Below are positions 1 through 12,666 of a stretch of 64,000 bases of DNA, piece after piece. Location of the stretch: positions 213,293,047 to 213,357,046 of the forward strand of contig CM056995.1 in the NCBI GenBank assembly GCA_029891345.1, read 5' to 3'. Source of the DNA: Dryococelus australis. Taxonomy: Eukaryota > Arthropoda > Insecta > Phasmatodea > Phasmatidae. The translations under genes were made by a program, and so were the position numbers. Each line of letters opens with the position of its first letter. Positions within the stretch are counted from its first letter, which is position 1. The notes beneath the pieces are model-generated. The model had not been told where the DNA came from. It searched no databases and saw nothing but the letters and a program-made list of their open reading frames with translations.

Positions 1-185
1 CGGTGGGCCAGTGAATAAAACAATCTGCAAGGCAGACAGTACAATCTCACTTTGTGTCGGGACAAATGAAAATGCAAACTTCCATCTCCTGACTAAACTG
101 CAAGCTTCCGTCTCCTGGCTAAACTGAACTAAGAATGGAGCGGAAGTCGTCTAATCGCCATTGTTGAAAAAGATGTCATGCATCA
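1..185 (-). repeat. Interspersed repeat, copy 1 of 3
   Basis: The reverse complement of this stretch matches 14850-15105 and 58795-59040: all contain a variant of 'acgacttccgctccat', followed downstream by 'gtctgccttgcagattgtttt' or a close variant and a 'caccagccc'-type end. The family is unidentified. The short pieces and the TG-rich end suggest LTR-derived sequence. Confidence 0.5.
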
Positions 186-3100
186 GTATAAACTTTGTGT
201 ACTGTAATTTGACTTGTCTAATATCTTTGTACAGGTAAGTATTGAACAAAGATCTTATGGACACAATTTAAAAAAACAAACAAACAAACAAATTTGTGTG
301 TTGTGCTCACTCGCTGTTGCCAAGACATTGACAAATTCCAACCATAGCAAATTTGCTATGAGAAAAATATACGAATTAATCTACTTAACTACTTTTCATT
401 GCGTTATTGATAGAGCAATTAGCTTTTAAGTATATAAATGTGGTATGTTGCATTCATAAACTGTCCGATGCAACTTGACTGTGATTGCGCTACGTGATTT
501 GAAGCGTGTGTGTTCACGGATGTTAAAACTTCCACTGAAAGTTAATTTGAGTAAATTTGTGTCAATGTACACACATTTTTCCGCCAAAAATGGAACGATA
601 AATGTGAAAGTTCCTTAGTAGAGGTCATGAAATTATAAAGAAAATAACAGCGAACTGAAAACATCGAGGCAATGTTTTTAAACAAATTTTAAGTGACCTT
701 TTTGTTTTATCATCTCATAAGTTCTACTTTTTTATTATTGAAAAAATATAATAAGGGATTTTCCTATTAAAATTGAAGCAAGTATTTTAAAGAAGTGCTC
801 CAAACCCAGAAGATTAATTTGTAGTGCAACAACTAAGTGTATAAAAATATAAAACAATACGACTTTGCTGACTCGAATCTAATTTTTAGCACATACAGTC
901 AATATTCTGTTTATTTGTTGTTTTAATGGAATAAGTCATGATAGAATGTTATTCACTAGGTTTAGCAACCCACAAACTTCTTTATCTAACACAACAAATT
1001 TTCCCCAATTTCTCCTAAATTCCCACTGGAAAATTTAATTTTCCCACCCGAATTTTTCCAAATGGCAAAATTGCATTCCCGTACACCACTAATAATTACA
1101 ATATTTATTTAACATCACAGTAATTTCCTTGAAGTCACAAAATAAAATTTTCAACTGTGAAATCACAAAATAAGTGTGCACTGAGCTATCACTTTCCTCA
1201 AAATTTGATTACGGCTTTTACTGTGAAAACTTGATTCTATAGAATCGAAGGAGACTGTGTTGGTTTATCATTGGTTATGGACGTTTGGGTTACACGCCGT
1301 CCACCATTTGTTTCCACTGTAATGTAAGTTTCAGTGTGTGTCAACGATGCTAGTAAAATTAGCAATTTCCTTGACCAAGTTGTTTTGTGTACATGACAAT
1401 TTTAATTTGGTATTGAGAAAAGTATCAGTATCACGTATCGTGAGAATGTTTTGGTATCAAAACTGGTATACAGTATCGATATAATGTAGTACCGACCCAT
1501 CCCTACTCAGGACGGAGAAAAGACAACCATTTTGCGACGGGCCACGTGTGTCCTCCCGCACACTCCTGGAACTCTGTGCTCGCCGCCCCAGCATCTCGAC
1601 ACCATACCCCAACCTATGTCACCTCTTCCGCCCACACCCCCCAAAATGGGCCTTACCAGCCGTCACACAGCTTATTAGGGCGCTCGTAGTAAGGCAGCTC
1701 TTGCTAAACACCACTCGTCCAGCTTCCATGGAGAATGTTCCTGTGAGGACCCATTTACAGGCAGCCCTCAGCCCGGCCCCACTTGCCACGATTCGCAAAA
1801 TTATTGAGCTGCAAACCTGGACCACAGGATTTCGTCCATAAAAAGGTAAAATCCTGGTTAAGAAGACTCAGTTTCCCTGGTCTCTAGAGGGACACTGGGC
1901 CTGTACAACTTCCTTCATTTTTCCATATTGAGTGTATCAGAGGTCAGCATGTGTTACTTTTAGGTTACATACACAGAAACGGTTGTAAACTATAAATTGA
2001 TACTTGACCTAAATGAGGGGACACAATCTGCACTATTCAATAATTTATTGAAGTGTTAAATGATCTACAGAGAAATTCCGTACCTACAAGTACGGCCTAT
2101 TACGAGAATTCCGTACATACAATAGTTTTTTAATACACCGTCATATAGTACTACACTACGAAGGTTAATTTATCTTCTGGTTACAGTGAGTGAGGGATTA
2201 TTTTGTATTTCCATTTTACGAGCAATCTGAATGCATTTCAATTAATTGTATTTGCCTTTTCTAACAATTGTGGTGAACTGAAATTGCTTAAATTGTGCAT
2301 TTAGTATAATTAATCTCGTAAAATGTGTATAAGCCACACCCCATGAGGTGGCAACGCTGCAGTGCAGTAGATGTTGGAACGCCACACACTTTGTCCGACC
2401 CGCGCTCGCATCCTTTGTCAAGGCATTTAGTTAGAACACCAACAAAGAATCAATACGAGCACGAGCAGATGATTGGTTGAAAATATGTGGAAGAATCTGC
2501 GGTGTGAGGATTAGGTTTCACAACATGGCAGGTATAACAGGGGCACTGGCATTTAGTTATAACAGAGGCACTGGATCAATACGAGAGCGAGGAAATGATT
2601 GGTTGAACATTCGTGGAACATACTACGGCATGAGGCTCAGGTTTCGTTATCAATAAAAGTTTATAAATTGCTGGTTTACGCGTGGAGTTAAATTTGCTAA
2701 TAATATTTACATAAACACCAACATTTTTATAATCTTTTGATCTTGCAGGATGTTTTAAAATGTAAGTAGCTTAAATATTGTTTTGTTTTTTCCTAAGCCG
2801 CCATGTTGAAAACAGTTGCACTGCCATTACAGATGTTTACATACGCCTTTTTCTACATTTAGCTGCGCGGTAAAATAAAAACAATGTGCAGTAATACTAA
2901 CAATTGCCCTTTATTTCTTTATTTTGTTCCTGTAATTATTTCAAATGATGATGTAGAGGAAGCAGCTAGCAATCGGCCACAAAATGCAAGTACAGTAGAC
3001 CTCATTTTAATGTTTACATGCATTTGTCTTGGTGATTCCTTGTATAATTCAAGCACCCTAATTTTTTGTACTAAAAAATTCTGTAAAAAAGGCACGAGAA

Positions 3101-4434
3101 TAATGCTAGAAAATACGATATAGAGCAGTAACTTTTGCAAATAATGTTTGCTGCTGTAATGATGTCCCCCGCTATCACATCTGAATATAAATTTCATACG
3201 TACATATTTAACATAAAAATCATGTTTTAATTATGGATCATGAATTCAGACACGGTTATTTATTACTATATAAGTGATAGCACACATAATCTAGCTATAT
3301 TTGTAACTCCAGCCATGTTTATATCAGCCGAGTCACCCTAAGTTTTCCATAAAATTAACTCTTTTTTTTTTTGTGATGAATCTCATAATTAAGTCAGTTT
3401 TTCACACTTTACGGGATTTCACTGTATTTTATGATTTGTCCATACATGTAATGTATTTCCAATGAGGTTCCCAGTGCAATACAGTTTATGTTCATGACTT
3501 TTGTATTTTATTAGATCTCAACGTAGCAAGATCGGCGAGCACAACAGAGAAAAATGCAGTTGTCGACTTTGTATTTGACCTTTAGTCGAAAAGTACCCAC
3601 CGATACACTGTCACAACTACTGCCGGAAGCGTAAGTTAACATTTAAATGTTGCAATACACACATGTATCTCAGCAACTGCTCAAAGTTGGCATGAATCTC
3701 AACTTGAGTTCAAATATTAGCTATTTGGGATTTATTATACATTAAAAGTTCCAATGCTGATATCCATATTACCTATGTATCTATGACTCCAAATTTCTGA
3801 TTATGTATCAATGACTCCAAACTTTTGTTTCGTCTGTCCAAATACACTAGTGCAGGGTATTCCCAATCTTTAGTTTACTTTAGTTTTATACGCCTCCGCG
3901 AAAAAAAAAAAAAAACAACTACGCCCTACCCCCCCCCCCCCCCCCTTGTGTACTAACTTCATTATTATAAGGGCAAACCAAAATTGAATAAACATCTCAA
4001 AGGTATTATTTAATCATTAAATTTTAGTTCTTATTAATCACAAATGGTGGTGAACAAATCAATCAATGAGACAGAGGAGCTTGCATATTTTTAACAAGAT
4101 TCCCAATTCTTGGTTGAATAGAAGAAATTGCACAACGTAAATCACTGGTAATATCAAGTTTGCTACTCTACTTTGGCGCCCACGCCACCCTTAGCATGTC
4201 GTCATGCCTCCCTTGGGGGGAGGGGGGACTCACTTTGAAAATTAATGCACTAGTGTAATTGATCTGTACGTAAACAAGCACCCGTGCATGGGAGAGAAAA
4301 TCAGTGATATTTCCTTTAAATCCGCCAATCTGTTTGGTGATATAAAATACAGTGAAAACTGATAAAATCCATAAAAATGGCAGCACCTGTGATATATTTA
4401 GATTTTATGATATAAGACAATAAAATGGCAATAC
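186..4434. other. Non-coding, AT-rich; intron or 3' flank of PHYH
   Basis: I see no convincing coding exon here. The final PHYH exon (C-terminal 'DIW..RARLV'-type end) should lie downstream of 4435 on the minus strand, but I could not find it and it may lie beyond position 1. The GC-richer patch at 1500-1860 has open frames on both strands but resembles no family I recognise. The sequence from 2990 ('tacagtagacc') to about 3425 ('tttcactgta') has TACAGT ends like a pogo/Tigger MITE, but the inverted repeats match only weakly. Poly-A and poly-C runs lie at 3900-3945. Confidence 0.5.
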
Positions 4435-4572
4435 CTTAAAATCCAAGTCGAATCCTTTTTGAAGTGCTACTTCTTCTACTTCTTTAGCAAGCTTTTCTTG
4501 GGTTGTACCTTTCACATCAATATAATGGCATTCGCTGGCTGCAAAGTGGCAGGTGATAGATTTCCTACATCC
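4435..4572 (-). CDS. PHYH: PHYH exon (2-oxoglutarate Arg region)
   Basis: This is the sixth PHYH exon found, 138 nt and 46 codons, phase 0 at both ends. The acceptor (minus strand) is 'tgttgttcccag' before GGATGT and the donor is 'aag|gtattg'. The peptide runs [10 protein letters not shown]..., then [18 protein letters not shown], closely matching vertebrate phytanoyl-CoA hydroxylase '[24 protein letters not shown]'. The Arg in GCRKS corresponds to the residue that binds the 2-oxoglutarate 5-carboxylate (Arg275 in human PHYH), and CHYIDVKGT is a strong family signature. The C-terminal end of the protein ('DIW..RARLV') must lie in one more exon that I did not find. The previous exon is about 15 kb upstream, at 19540-19674. 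If the exon were skipped or the donor ignored, the frame would run about nine more codons to a stop. Confidence 0.9.
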
Positions 4573-7500
4573 CTGGGAACAACAGTACATATTGATGATT
4601 ATATTTGCAATGATTACGTTCCTATTTCAATCAATTACCGACAGTATCTGTTTTGAGTTCAAACCATCTGCAATAACAGTGTGTGGGAAGTCCATTAAAA
4701 TCTGCATAAAACTACCAGACTGATTGATGTAAAAAGTAGTTCAGATTACTTGCCAAACTATCATTAGCAAAAAAATGTGAAAATAAGCATACTAATGCTG
4801 TATATGGCTAGCTTAGGTAAATATTTGTTGTCTTTCATATACGTGGCACATGAAAAAGATTTGTGCTTTATTAAATATACTACTTTGGAAATACATACAT
4901 CTTGTTTCTAAAAATACTTTTCCCAGCCAATTATTCTAAAATTAAAGGTGCGAGTCTTACAAGTGGGACAGGTGCTACATAGTTACAAACATTAAATGCG
5001 TGCATCACATGCCAGTCAAATCAGTGCAATGCAATCTGTCAGGACTCAGAGGATTATGCAGACATTATTGCACGTGGATCATTTCTCATCTAACAGTAAA
5101 GGAGGTAAAGGGTTACTCTGTCTCGTGTAACTTGGCAAGATTTTGACAGTTCAACAAAAGTAGCACCAAATGTTTGCTTGCTCTCACTTTTTAATTTATC
5201 AGACAGTGAATTTGGGTTAACATTTGCAAGAGAGTATTTGTAATTATCACACTTTGGACATTACAGCTAATATGTTAAGACTGGAAACAAAAGTAATTCA
5301 GGGAACTTGTTGACAACGCACTTTCATTCGCCAAAAACTCACCGACGACAGTTCGAGCTGGAAATATGTGGTGTGGAATAAAGTCAAAATTGCTTACAAA
5401 CTACCCACGCACGTCCCACTTTCTTCGATTTATTAATACAGTATAGTAACAACACAAAAACATCAAGAAAATGGGTTTGCGGGAGAACAGCATGGCTTGT
5501 AATGGATGTAGATGTAAAAATTACCAACCCAACAGAAATTTCTAGCTGTACACAGAAATACTTGTTACTTTAAAAATTATACATAGCTTGCAGAAAAATA
5601 AAACCATTGGTATCTGTGCATTAATTTGTTATTTTACACAATAAAGTTATTTTTTTCTGGTTGGACGTGTTGTGAACTGAGAATGTTACTCAACAGGTAG
5701 AACATTGGCCTGCCTCTTCATCCTGTCTTTTTAAAAGTTGACATTTCTCCTATTACTGGCTCGAAACGACACGAGTTTGAAATATATTTCGTCAAATTGT
5801 TTGAAAAAGTAATTCAACAATACCCTGCGATATTTCTGTATGCTTTTGGAATTAATATCAAGCCGGTATGAAAGGCATGGTTGGAGAGTGGGGATACGAC
5901 ATGAAAAGAACTCGTAAGGTTTGAAGTTGTGTTTCACTTGAATATGGATCGTTTTAATGCACATTTCATTTTGAACACCTTTACATTACTACTTTAGCAT
6001 TAAGTTTAGTTTGTAACACCAACAACTACTGTTTTGTGACCACATAAAATAAAACACATTAATTAATCACTCTTTCATATCCGTGCACTTGGAATACCAA
6101 GTGTAATATTAATTTTTGTTCATTCATGCATCAGCTGATACAGGATTTTGTAAATGGTATATTGTTTGTTTTGTATATGTTAAGTTGCCACTCACTGACT
6201 GTCATAATCTTGCCAGGTTATATGAGCAAGAGAGAGTAATGAAGGGTCATAGTTCAACACTGTTGTATAATTAATTAATAATTGTATAAAAATTGCATTA
6301 AAAATTCTGTTTTCCGACCATTTTTAAATGGTTTTACATCTAAGCATTGCGCACAAATCTTCAGTCAGTCCTAAGAGGACCAATCCTCCGTTATTACAAG
6401 AAACCTTGTCGCTTTTTCCTCTAGTGTTATTGCAGAAAATTTTGAGTTATCATTTGAGAACGAGCACACTGCACACTCTCCTAGCATATTGGAGGTGCAC
6501 AGAAATGCTGTAAGCTGATGACTTGAAACAAATTACAGTTTGGTATCATAAACTAGAGTGCTAAACTGATATTTTTACTCCCATTCATGGCATGAGCACG
6601 CACGCACACAAACACAGATGTTATACAGCAACTGAGTTAGACCTGCTGTGATGCACACTCTCAACTATAAAGATATCTCACATATCGCAATCATTATTTA
6701 AAAGCTCTTAAACATGGCCAAAAATGTTATTTTCAGTCTACTACTGCATTAAATAATTTACCTGAACATCTTTTAAATTTTTACTGGAACCTGCAATGAA
6801 CTTTACTCCAAACTTTCCACCAATAAACTTATATATAGTGACGCATGAGGCTGGGAGGCTGACAAGATCGTCACTACGTTAAGGAGGCTGGTTGTGTCGG
6901 GTGCTAGGGCAGGCGCATCCTTTTTCAAAGGATTCTGAATTCTCTTAGTCTCTATGTGGTATCGGTGCAAGACGAGAATAAGGAAGGTTGGCAAATGGAG
7001 GCATGGCCTATTTCAAGTGAAACTCATGATGTAAGGCCTAAACCTTTCAGACGGGAAGCTCTTCATGTGGTTGAAAATTTGCATGCTACATAAAAGCAAG
7101 CTCTCAGGTGTGGGCGAACCAAATTTTCAAATGTTATGGAATTTTAAGGGATCTGTACAGAAATGTATCATGCTTCTTACGGTATGCTTCAATTTATTCT
7201 ACCTTTCATACTCTTCTGTTAAAAAAAACTCAATTTAAAGATTTTTTTGTAACCTTCGAAAGTTTGCACTCAAATTTTTTTTCCTAATCAAATCGGCAAT
7301 TCCCACATATTAATGAAGAAAATGAACTGAATTTTTATAACATAGTCAATATTTGACTACAACTCACACTACATTGAAAGTCGTCAATTCTAGCATGGCA
7401 TATTTTTACTAAATGACTCGTTTGCAAAAGCCAGGCATGATAAGTAAACTTCACTCAAAACCAATTGCTACTAGCACTATTAATTACAAATAAAGTAAAC

Positions 7501-7639
7501 TACTACAAAGAATAAACATTTGATTAAGTACACTACTTTATAATATTGATGAAATACATACATTCTTGCCAGTACGTAAGCCAAGTGAGGAAGAAATAAA
7601 TGCATTACAGCGAATGTTTTACAGTAAATGCATTAATTT
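4573..7639. other. PHYH intron, unassigned
   Basis: AT-rich intron sequence between two PHYH exons. I see no transposon protein, RNA gene or tandem repeat. The short open frames lack family resemblance. Confidence 0.5.
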
Positions 7640-8530
7640 TTTTTTCAATTTATTGATATTATTATTTATGTTCTTAATCAAGAACATATAATGAATCAGA
7701 CTGTGTTCTGTACATAAAATTAATAAAGATAACACATAAAACTGTCTATATGAGTCAAAGAACAGTCTATGTGTAAAAATAGAAAATAATTTTTAAACAA
7801 CGAAAATATATACCTAAATTACTAAATCAAAATATATTACAAAAGGAAAATTATCTGTACACAAAGAATAAAACAATTTTATAAGACATAACCAGTTCAA
7901 ACTTACATTGATTTGCAAATAACAATAAAATTTTAGAAGAAAAAGATGTTGCATAAGAAGCAAAAAAAATATTCTAAAATACAATAACTACCAACAAGAC
8001 TCGAAACAATCTGCAAATCAGAACTATATTATACACAAGAAAAATGTTCTCTACGAGAAAACAAAATACTATCCTGAAACACACAAATACAAGACTTAGA
8101 ATTAACAAGACATTATGGACAGTAATGCACTACAACAGTTTGCAAAATTAAAAATACATCATGAAGAATATGTTTTCTAATGGAAAAATACTATCCTAAA
8201 ACATAACTTTTTTAATACATAAGTTTTTCAAGAGGTAAAACAATCTGCAAATTAAGAATGTATTAATTACAACACGAAAATGTTCTCTAAAGTGAACTAT
8301 ATACAATTCTGAAATAAACAAAAAATGGAAGATTTAATAATAATTAGAAAATTGAAAGTACCTTACGAAGGAGAAAATGTTCTCTCCAAAAGAGAAAAAT
8401 TTATACAATACAAAACCAATACAAGGTTTAACAATGGTTGGAAAATTAAAAATTTATTGTCAATAACAATATGTAACACACAAAATTTTAAAGACAATTG
8501 GCAAATTAAACATATATTATCAACCATGTG
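7640..8530. repeat. Degenerate AT-rich tandem array
   Basis: Very AT-rich sequence in which one unit recurs imperfectly. Variants of 'caatctgcaaattaagaa' occur near 8008, 8137, 8241, 8433 and 8498, and are often followed by 'gaaaatgttctct' and 'tactatcctgaaac'. Spacing varies from about 65 to 190 bp. It lies just beyond the 3' end of the P-element-like coding region and may be that element's subterminal repeat region. Confidence 0.45.
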
Positions 8531-8821
8531 ATTTGTGAGCAATAATTATATAACATTTTAATGAAATAACAACAATAATGGTTCAGTGTTCAGAAAAAAA
8601 TTTACTGCCTCACTGCACAGTTTTTTTTCATTTTTTTCTGAGATAGAGAAGAACTTGGGTGTTTTTCCAAGTATTTCTTTTTAGATGAATTTAATTGGCC
8701 GACTTCATTGAGATATTTCACTAGTACGAAAATTCTTTGTGTTACAAAACTTGTCACAATTTTTTCAGGGATCTTTTTCATTTCTGTCAAAATGGTGGTG
8801 GTAATTTTTTTTTTAGATTCT

Positions 8822-10835
8822 ATGCTTTATGCGAAATGTAGGGCCCAGACACCATTGAAAAATAGTTTCCATGCCTTGGTAGGAGACGGATGGTCATTCA
8901 TTCCTCCTCGCTTCCTATTTGGCTGAATATACTTTCTAGGCAGTCTTGGTTGAGTCTGTGTGTCAGAATGCATTTAATGCTGGTATATTGCAGTTGAAGA
9001 TCCAAAAACAACTGTTTTATGGAATTGATGGATATTATAATGCCCATCTGAAAAATTTGTAGTGACTTCTTCCCACATCTCATGTCAGTAATATTTCCTA
9101 AGAGTGAATCTAAAATCTGATTTTGTGCTTTTTCGTTTAAACCATTAGCACTTTTGGATCGAATTTTTTCAGAATATTGCTTATTTGGAATATAACTGTT
9201 AATCAGATCAAACCAGGAGTTTTTGGGATCAATTAAATCTGCAGCGGCAGGGGCTTCCTCTTGTTTACTAGATTTTCTAATTGCAGTTGTTTTTGTGTGG
9301 GATAGTAACTCAGCGGCTAGGCTGACTTTCTGCCTTGAATTTGTAGATAATTTATGACACGAACGCACTTCCGAAGATGAGATACCCTGAATTAAAACCA
9401 CTACTGGATTTTTGTTAGCAACATTTCCATTGGGCCACATGAAACCATTGTCAAGAAACCAGTTACTCATGAGTTTGAGAAACAGTTGCACGTCAGGAAA
9501 ATAGTAAATGAAGCATTCCTTTGATACTGGATGACAGAATCTATATTGGAAATAGACACACCTAATTGTTTCCAAAGTGCTAAGTTGTCACCACCACAAT
9601 CTCCAACACATGCTACAACTCTAAACCCAAACTCATACAGCTCACTAATAATGGAATTCAATATACCTGCTGTAATTTTTTGTCAAAATCTATGTATACT
9701 GGATGCTTCCATGAAGACAATAAACCTCTTGCCATTATCACTTGAGTTTGACTGTGTGGCTTCACAATGCGATCTGTAGCTTTATCATACTCATACCTGT
9801 AACAAATGTTTTCCCATAAAATTTGTTACATACACTACAATTTATTTACATGAATTGAAAGCCAACAATTTTACAAATAACTTTTATTACGATTTGCAGT
9901 ATTTCTGCGAAATAAAGAAATATTTGTAAGAGGAGTAAGATATTCCAAAATAAAACCTTATACGAAGTTTAATAACTTTGTGAGGTAATGAAATATAAAT
10001 GAGAAATTTTTGTGAAAATAAAACATTTAGAATAAAATATGAATTTTAAGATCACTAACTTTTTTCTCCTCGTATATTTGTATAGTTGATCTTGTTTACG
10101 GACTCTAAAATATAATAGACAATCATTACTAACAGTTAAATATTACATTATAAATAGATGCCAACTTTCATTATGAATTTAATTATATTAATACCAAGCA
10201 AGGTGACGCAATGGTAACAAATTGGACTTGCATTTGGAAGAATGTGGATTCATGTCCCGGTCCGGCCATCCTGATTCAGGTTTTCGATAGTTTCACTCCA
10301 GTCAAATGTTAGTGTGGTCCCTTAATAAAGGGCATAACCGATTCCTTCTCTGATTCCCTTCAATTGTAGTGATTTTGTGTGTACACATCTCTTAATGACA
10401 CCACTGTCGACGAGACGTTAAGCCAACAAAATAAAATACATTATATAAAATAAAAATTAACTTACTTTTCCTTCGTCAAATAGAAGAACTGTTAATCTGT
10501 CCTCTTCCTTCAAGTCTAGAGCACCAATTTGCATAAATGTCAGTACTTCTTTAAGTATTTCTTGTCTCATATTGATGCGTGACGCCCAGTGATGCAGCGT
10601 TGATGGCGCGGGAAGAGAAAAATGAATTTCATTGCAAAGGAACATGTAACCTCTCTTTCCAAAATACCTCAATGTAAATGTAAATGCTAGTTTTATGTCC
10701 GTATTTGTCCACACTAATTTTTTTTTGTCATGCAAAACCATATCACATCGAGTTTTGGTTAAAAATCTTGCTTAATTTTTCATCTGAAAACAACATTTTT
10801 TTTCATTTGTAGAATGTTCTATCTGCTCTGCCAAT
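8822..10835 (-). pseudogene. P-element / THAP9-like transposase relic
   Basis: Remains of a P-superfamily (THAP9-like) cut-and-paste transposase. From the N-terminal side, the segment at 10457-10741 reads 'WTNTDIKLAFTFTLRYFGKR', then 'SLPAPSTLHHW' and 'LTVLLFDEGKV', the DEMKV-like region. A second segment (about 9790-9470) starts after a possible acceptor 'tttgttacag' with YEYDKATDRIVKPHSQTQV, 'ARGLLSSWKHPVYIDFDKK', then 'ELYEFGFRVVACVGDCGGDN'. The third (9540-8898) gives 'FPDVQLFLKL.SNWFLDNGF' and ends 'LNQDCLESIFSQI', then 'RGGMNDHPSPTKAW', typical of the C-terminal half. At least three frameshifts (near 9694, in an A run; near 9540; near 8935) break it, so it cannot encode a full transposase. 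No THAP zinc finger was found. A SINE lies between the first two segments. The open reading stretches and family matches are seen directly; the intron is inferred. Confidence 0.8.
10190..10436 (+). mobile_element. tRNA-derived SINE, family B
   Basis: It starts with a tRNA-like head (A-box region 'gcaatggtaacaa', B-box-like 'tcatgtcccgg'), followed by 'gccatcctgattcaggtttt' and a tail containing 'gtcgacgagacgttaa'. The same head-to-tail order occurs at 57650-57905 (minus) and, more diverged, at 22070-22345. It interrupts the P-element relic between its first and second coding segments, so it inserted later or sits in that element's intron. Confidence 0.65.
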
Positions 10836-11639
10836 TTCTTTTTTACGTCTGACAGTATTTCTTTTTTAAGCTGATATTTCTTCCCTGCAGCATTTCTGGG
10901 AATTTTCAAGGGTAAGAATCTTCTCTATCTTTAAATGGAAACACTTTTTTCCTGACTCTAAAACAACCCACTTTTCATAAACACTTTTGTCGCCATGACT
11001 GACAAGATTTTCTTGCTTAAGCAAAAGTTCAGAAAAATTTGTTTTTGTTCATGTTTAGTGTTGCGTATTTGTCTGCCACTAATTGCAGCTTGATACAGGT
11101 TTTTGCCTAAACTAAGATGCGGCACAGCTGACAATTTAAGTTTATTTTTTTGGGTGGAAGTCCCACGAGTTCATTTTGTAGGTCACATTTGTAGTTGTAT
11201 TCTGTGAAATCTTCCGAACAAACATGGCAGGAGATGGTGTTCCAATGCCCATCTCGTTAACAACTGTGGATGCCTTGCTTTCGACGTATAGGATCTGAAG
11301 TGAAAGTGATATGTTAATGAATCTCCTTCACTGCTGGTTTTTTTTTTTTAACTGTTATGGCATGTAGCAACAGTGCAACGTGTTCCAGGCATCTCAAATG
11401 ATTAACAAACTCAATTATTTTATCGTGCCTCCTTAAAATATTAAAAGCCAATACGTTAATATTACAGTTAAATAATTTGTTTACCATCCTTATTTACCAA
11501 AAAACTGTAGTACCTTAACAATCAAAGACTTACCTTTCCAAGCCTTAAAATAACAGTAGAATTAGAAGCGCGTTATCAAAAGACATAATTTAAATATAAA
11601 ATGTTCACTATTTCACTTGGAACTAAAAAACATAAACAA
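10836..11639. other. AT-rich; probable 5' part of P-element relic
   Basis: The minus strand holds scattered stop-ridden coding-like sequence ('KWVVLESGKKCFHLKIEK' near 10960) that may be the decayed N-terminal part of the P-like element. I could not recognise a THAP C2CH zinc finger. No other feature is evident. Confidence 0.3.
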
Positions 11640-12548
11640 TACAATTCACGAGTCTCATTGTTGCTTCTGGACGCACGGCCCACACTGGTGCACATCCAGT
11701 GTAGAGGACTAGACTGGTAGCTTTGCAGCAGGGCACGTAATCAGGTTCTGCGAGTGTGATCTTTCGTTTCAAAGGTTCGACTCTTAACGGTATACCTGGA
11801 CAATGCATAACCTCAGACGGTGGTTATACCTGGTTCGTCTCTGACGGGCATATGTGAGCTACAGGTGGGTTAGAGATCCCGTGCTCGAAGTTTGTGTGAG
11901 CTGTCGGAGTTAGAGCTAGCTGCTGATTCAAGTCTGAAGCTGGGACTTCTAAGGGCTGATCTGGCTGGCTTAAATACGCTGTGATCCAGGGGTGTGTTTC
12001 CCTGCTCAGACATGTGGGTGACTCAAAAAGGTCTTTGGGGTCCTCTGGTAGGATTGATATCTATAAATGGCACAAAGCCTGAGCTTGATACTTTGGTGAG
12101 AACTGATTGAACATGGCAATGAGGGAGAGGTTAAGCTCTTGCAAGGGCTCAGAGGCAGTTAGCACCTGTTTTACTTTCTCGCGGATACCACTCTGATGGG
12201 AGTAAGGCATTTGGAGCGAAACACATTCTCACATCCGTGAGGTGACCGCAGGTGACTTGTAGTCCTACCTGGTGTAAACCACGTGAAACATCTGCTGACT
12301 TAGTGGACACCTTATCTCAGTAATCGTCCCCTAAACACGGTGAGCACTGAGAGTAGGCCTCATCACTGACAGTCTCTGCCCGTGGGTGAGGGTCTTATGA
12401 AGGGACGGTCTCCCCAGACTCAGAGCACACTAACTCCGGCACTTGAACACAGTGGAGAAAGTGGACTACTGAGTAGGCAAGCCGGTCGCACAAGACAGAG
12501 TACTTAGCATCGGGGCTGTACTGTTTTGGACTCCGTGGAGCACAAAAT
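11640..12548 (-). repeat. GC-rich LTR-like block
   Basis: An abrupt GC-rich island in AT-rich intron. On the minus strand a TATA-like 'cgtatttaagccagcc' (near 11965-11985) is followed by a leader rich in C and T, the layout of an LTR promoter. No coding domain is attached and no partner LTR was found. Confidence 0.35.
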
Positions 12549-12605
12549 GGGGGGGGGGGGGGTGTGTTTGTGTGTGTGTGTGTATGTATGTATGTGTGTA
12601 TATAT

Positions 12606-12662
<57 letters not shown>
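12549..12662. repeat. Microsatellite G(n), (GT)n, (AT)n
   Basis: A 13-base G run, then (GT)n with TATG variants, then about 60 bases of (AT)n. The open frame that crosses it on the minus strand is only translated repeat. Confidence 0.95.

Positions 12663-12666
<4 letters not shown>

Noticed and set aside
2990..3425. Another TA-flanked MITE
   Set aside because: Only the first six or seven bases of the ends match as inverted repeats; too weak.
7640..8530. CRISPR-like array
   Set aside because: Units are degenerate and irregularly spaced in a eukaryotic intron.
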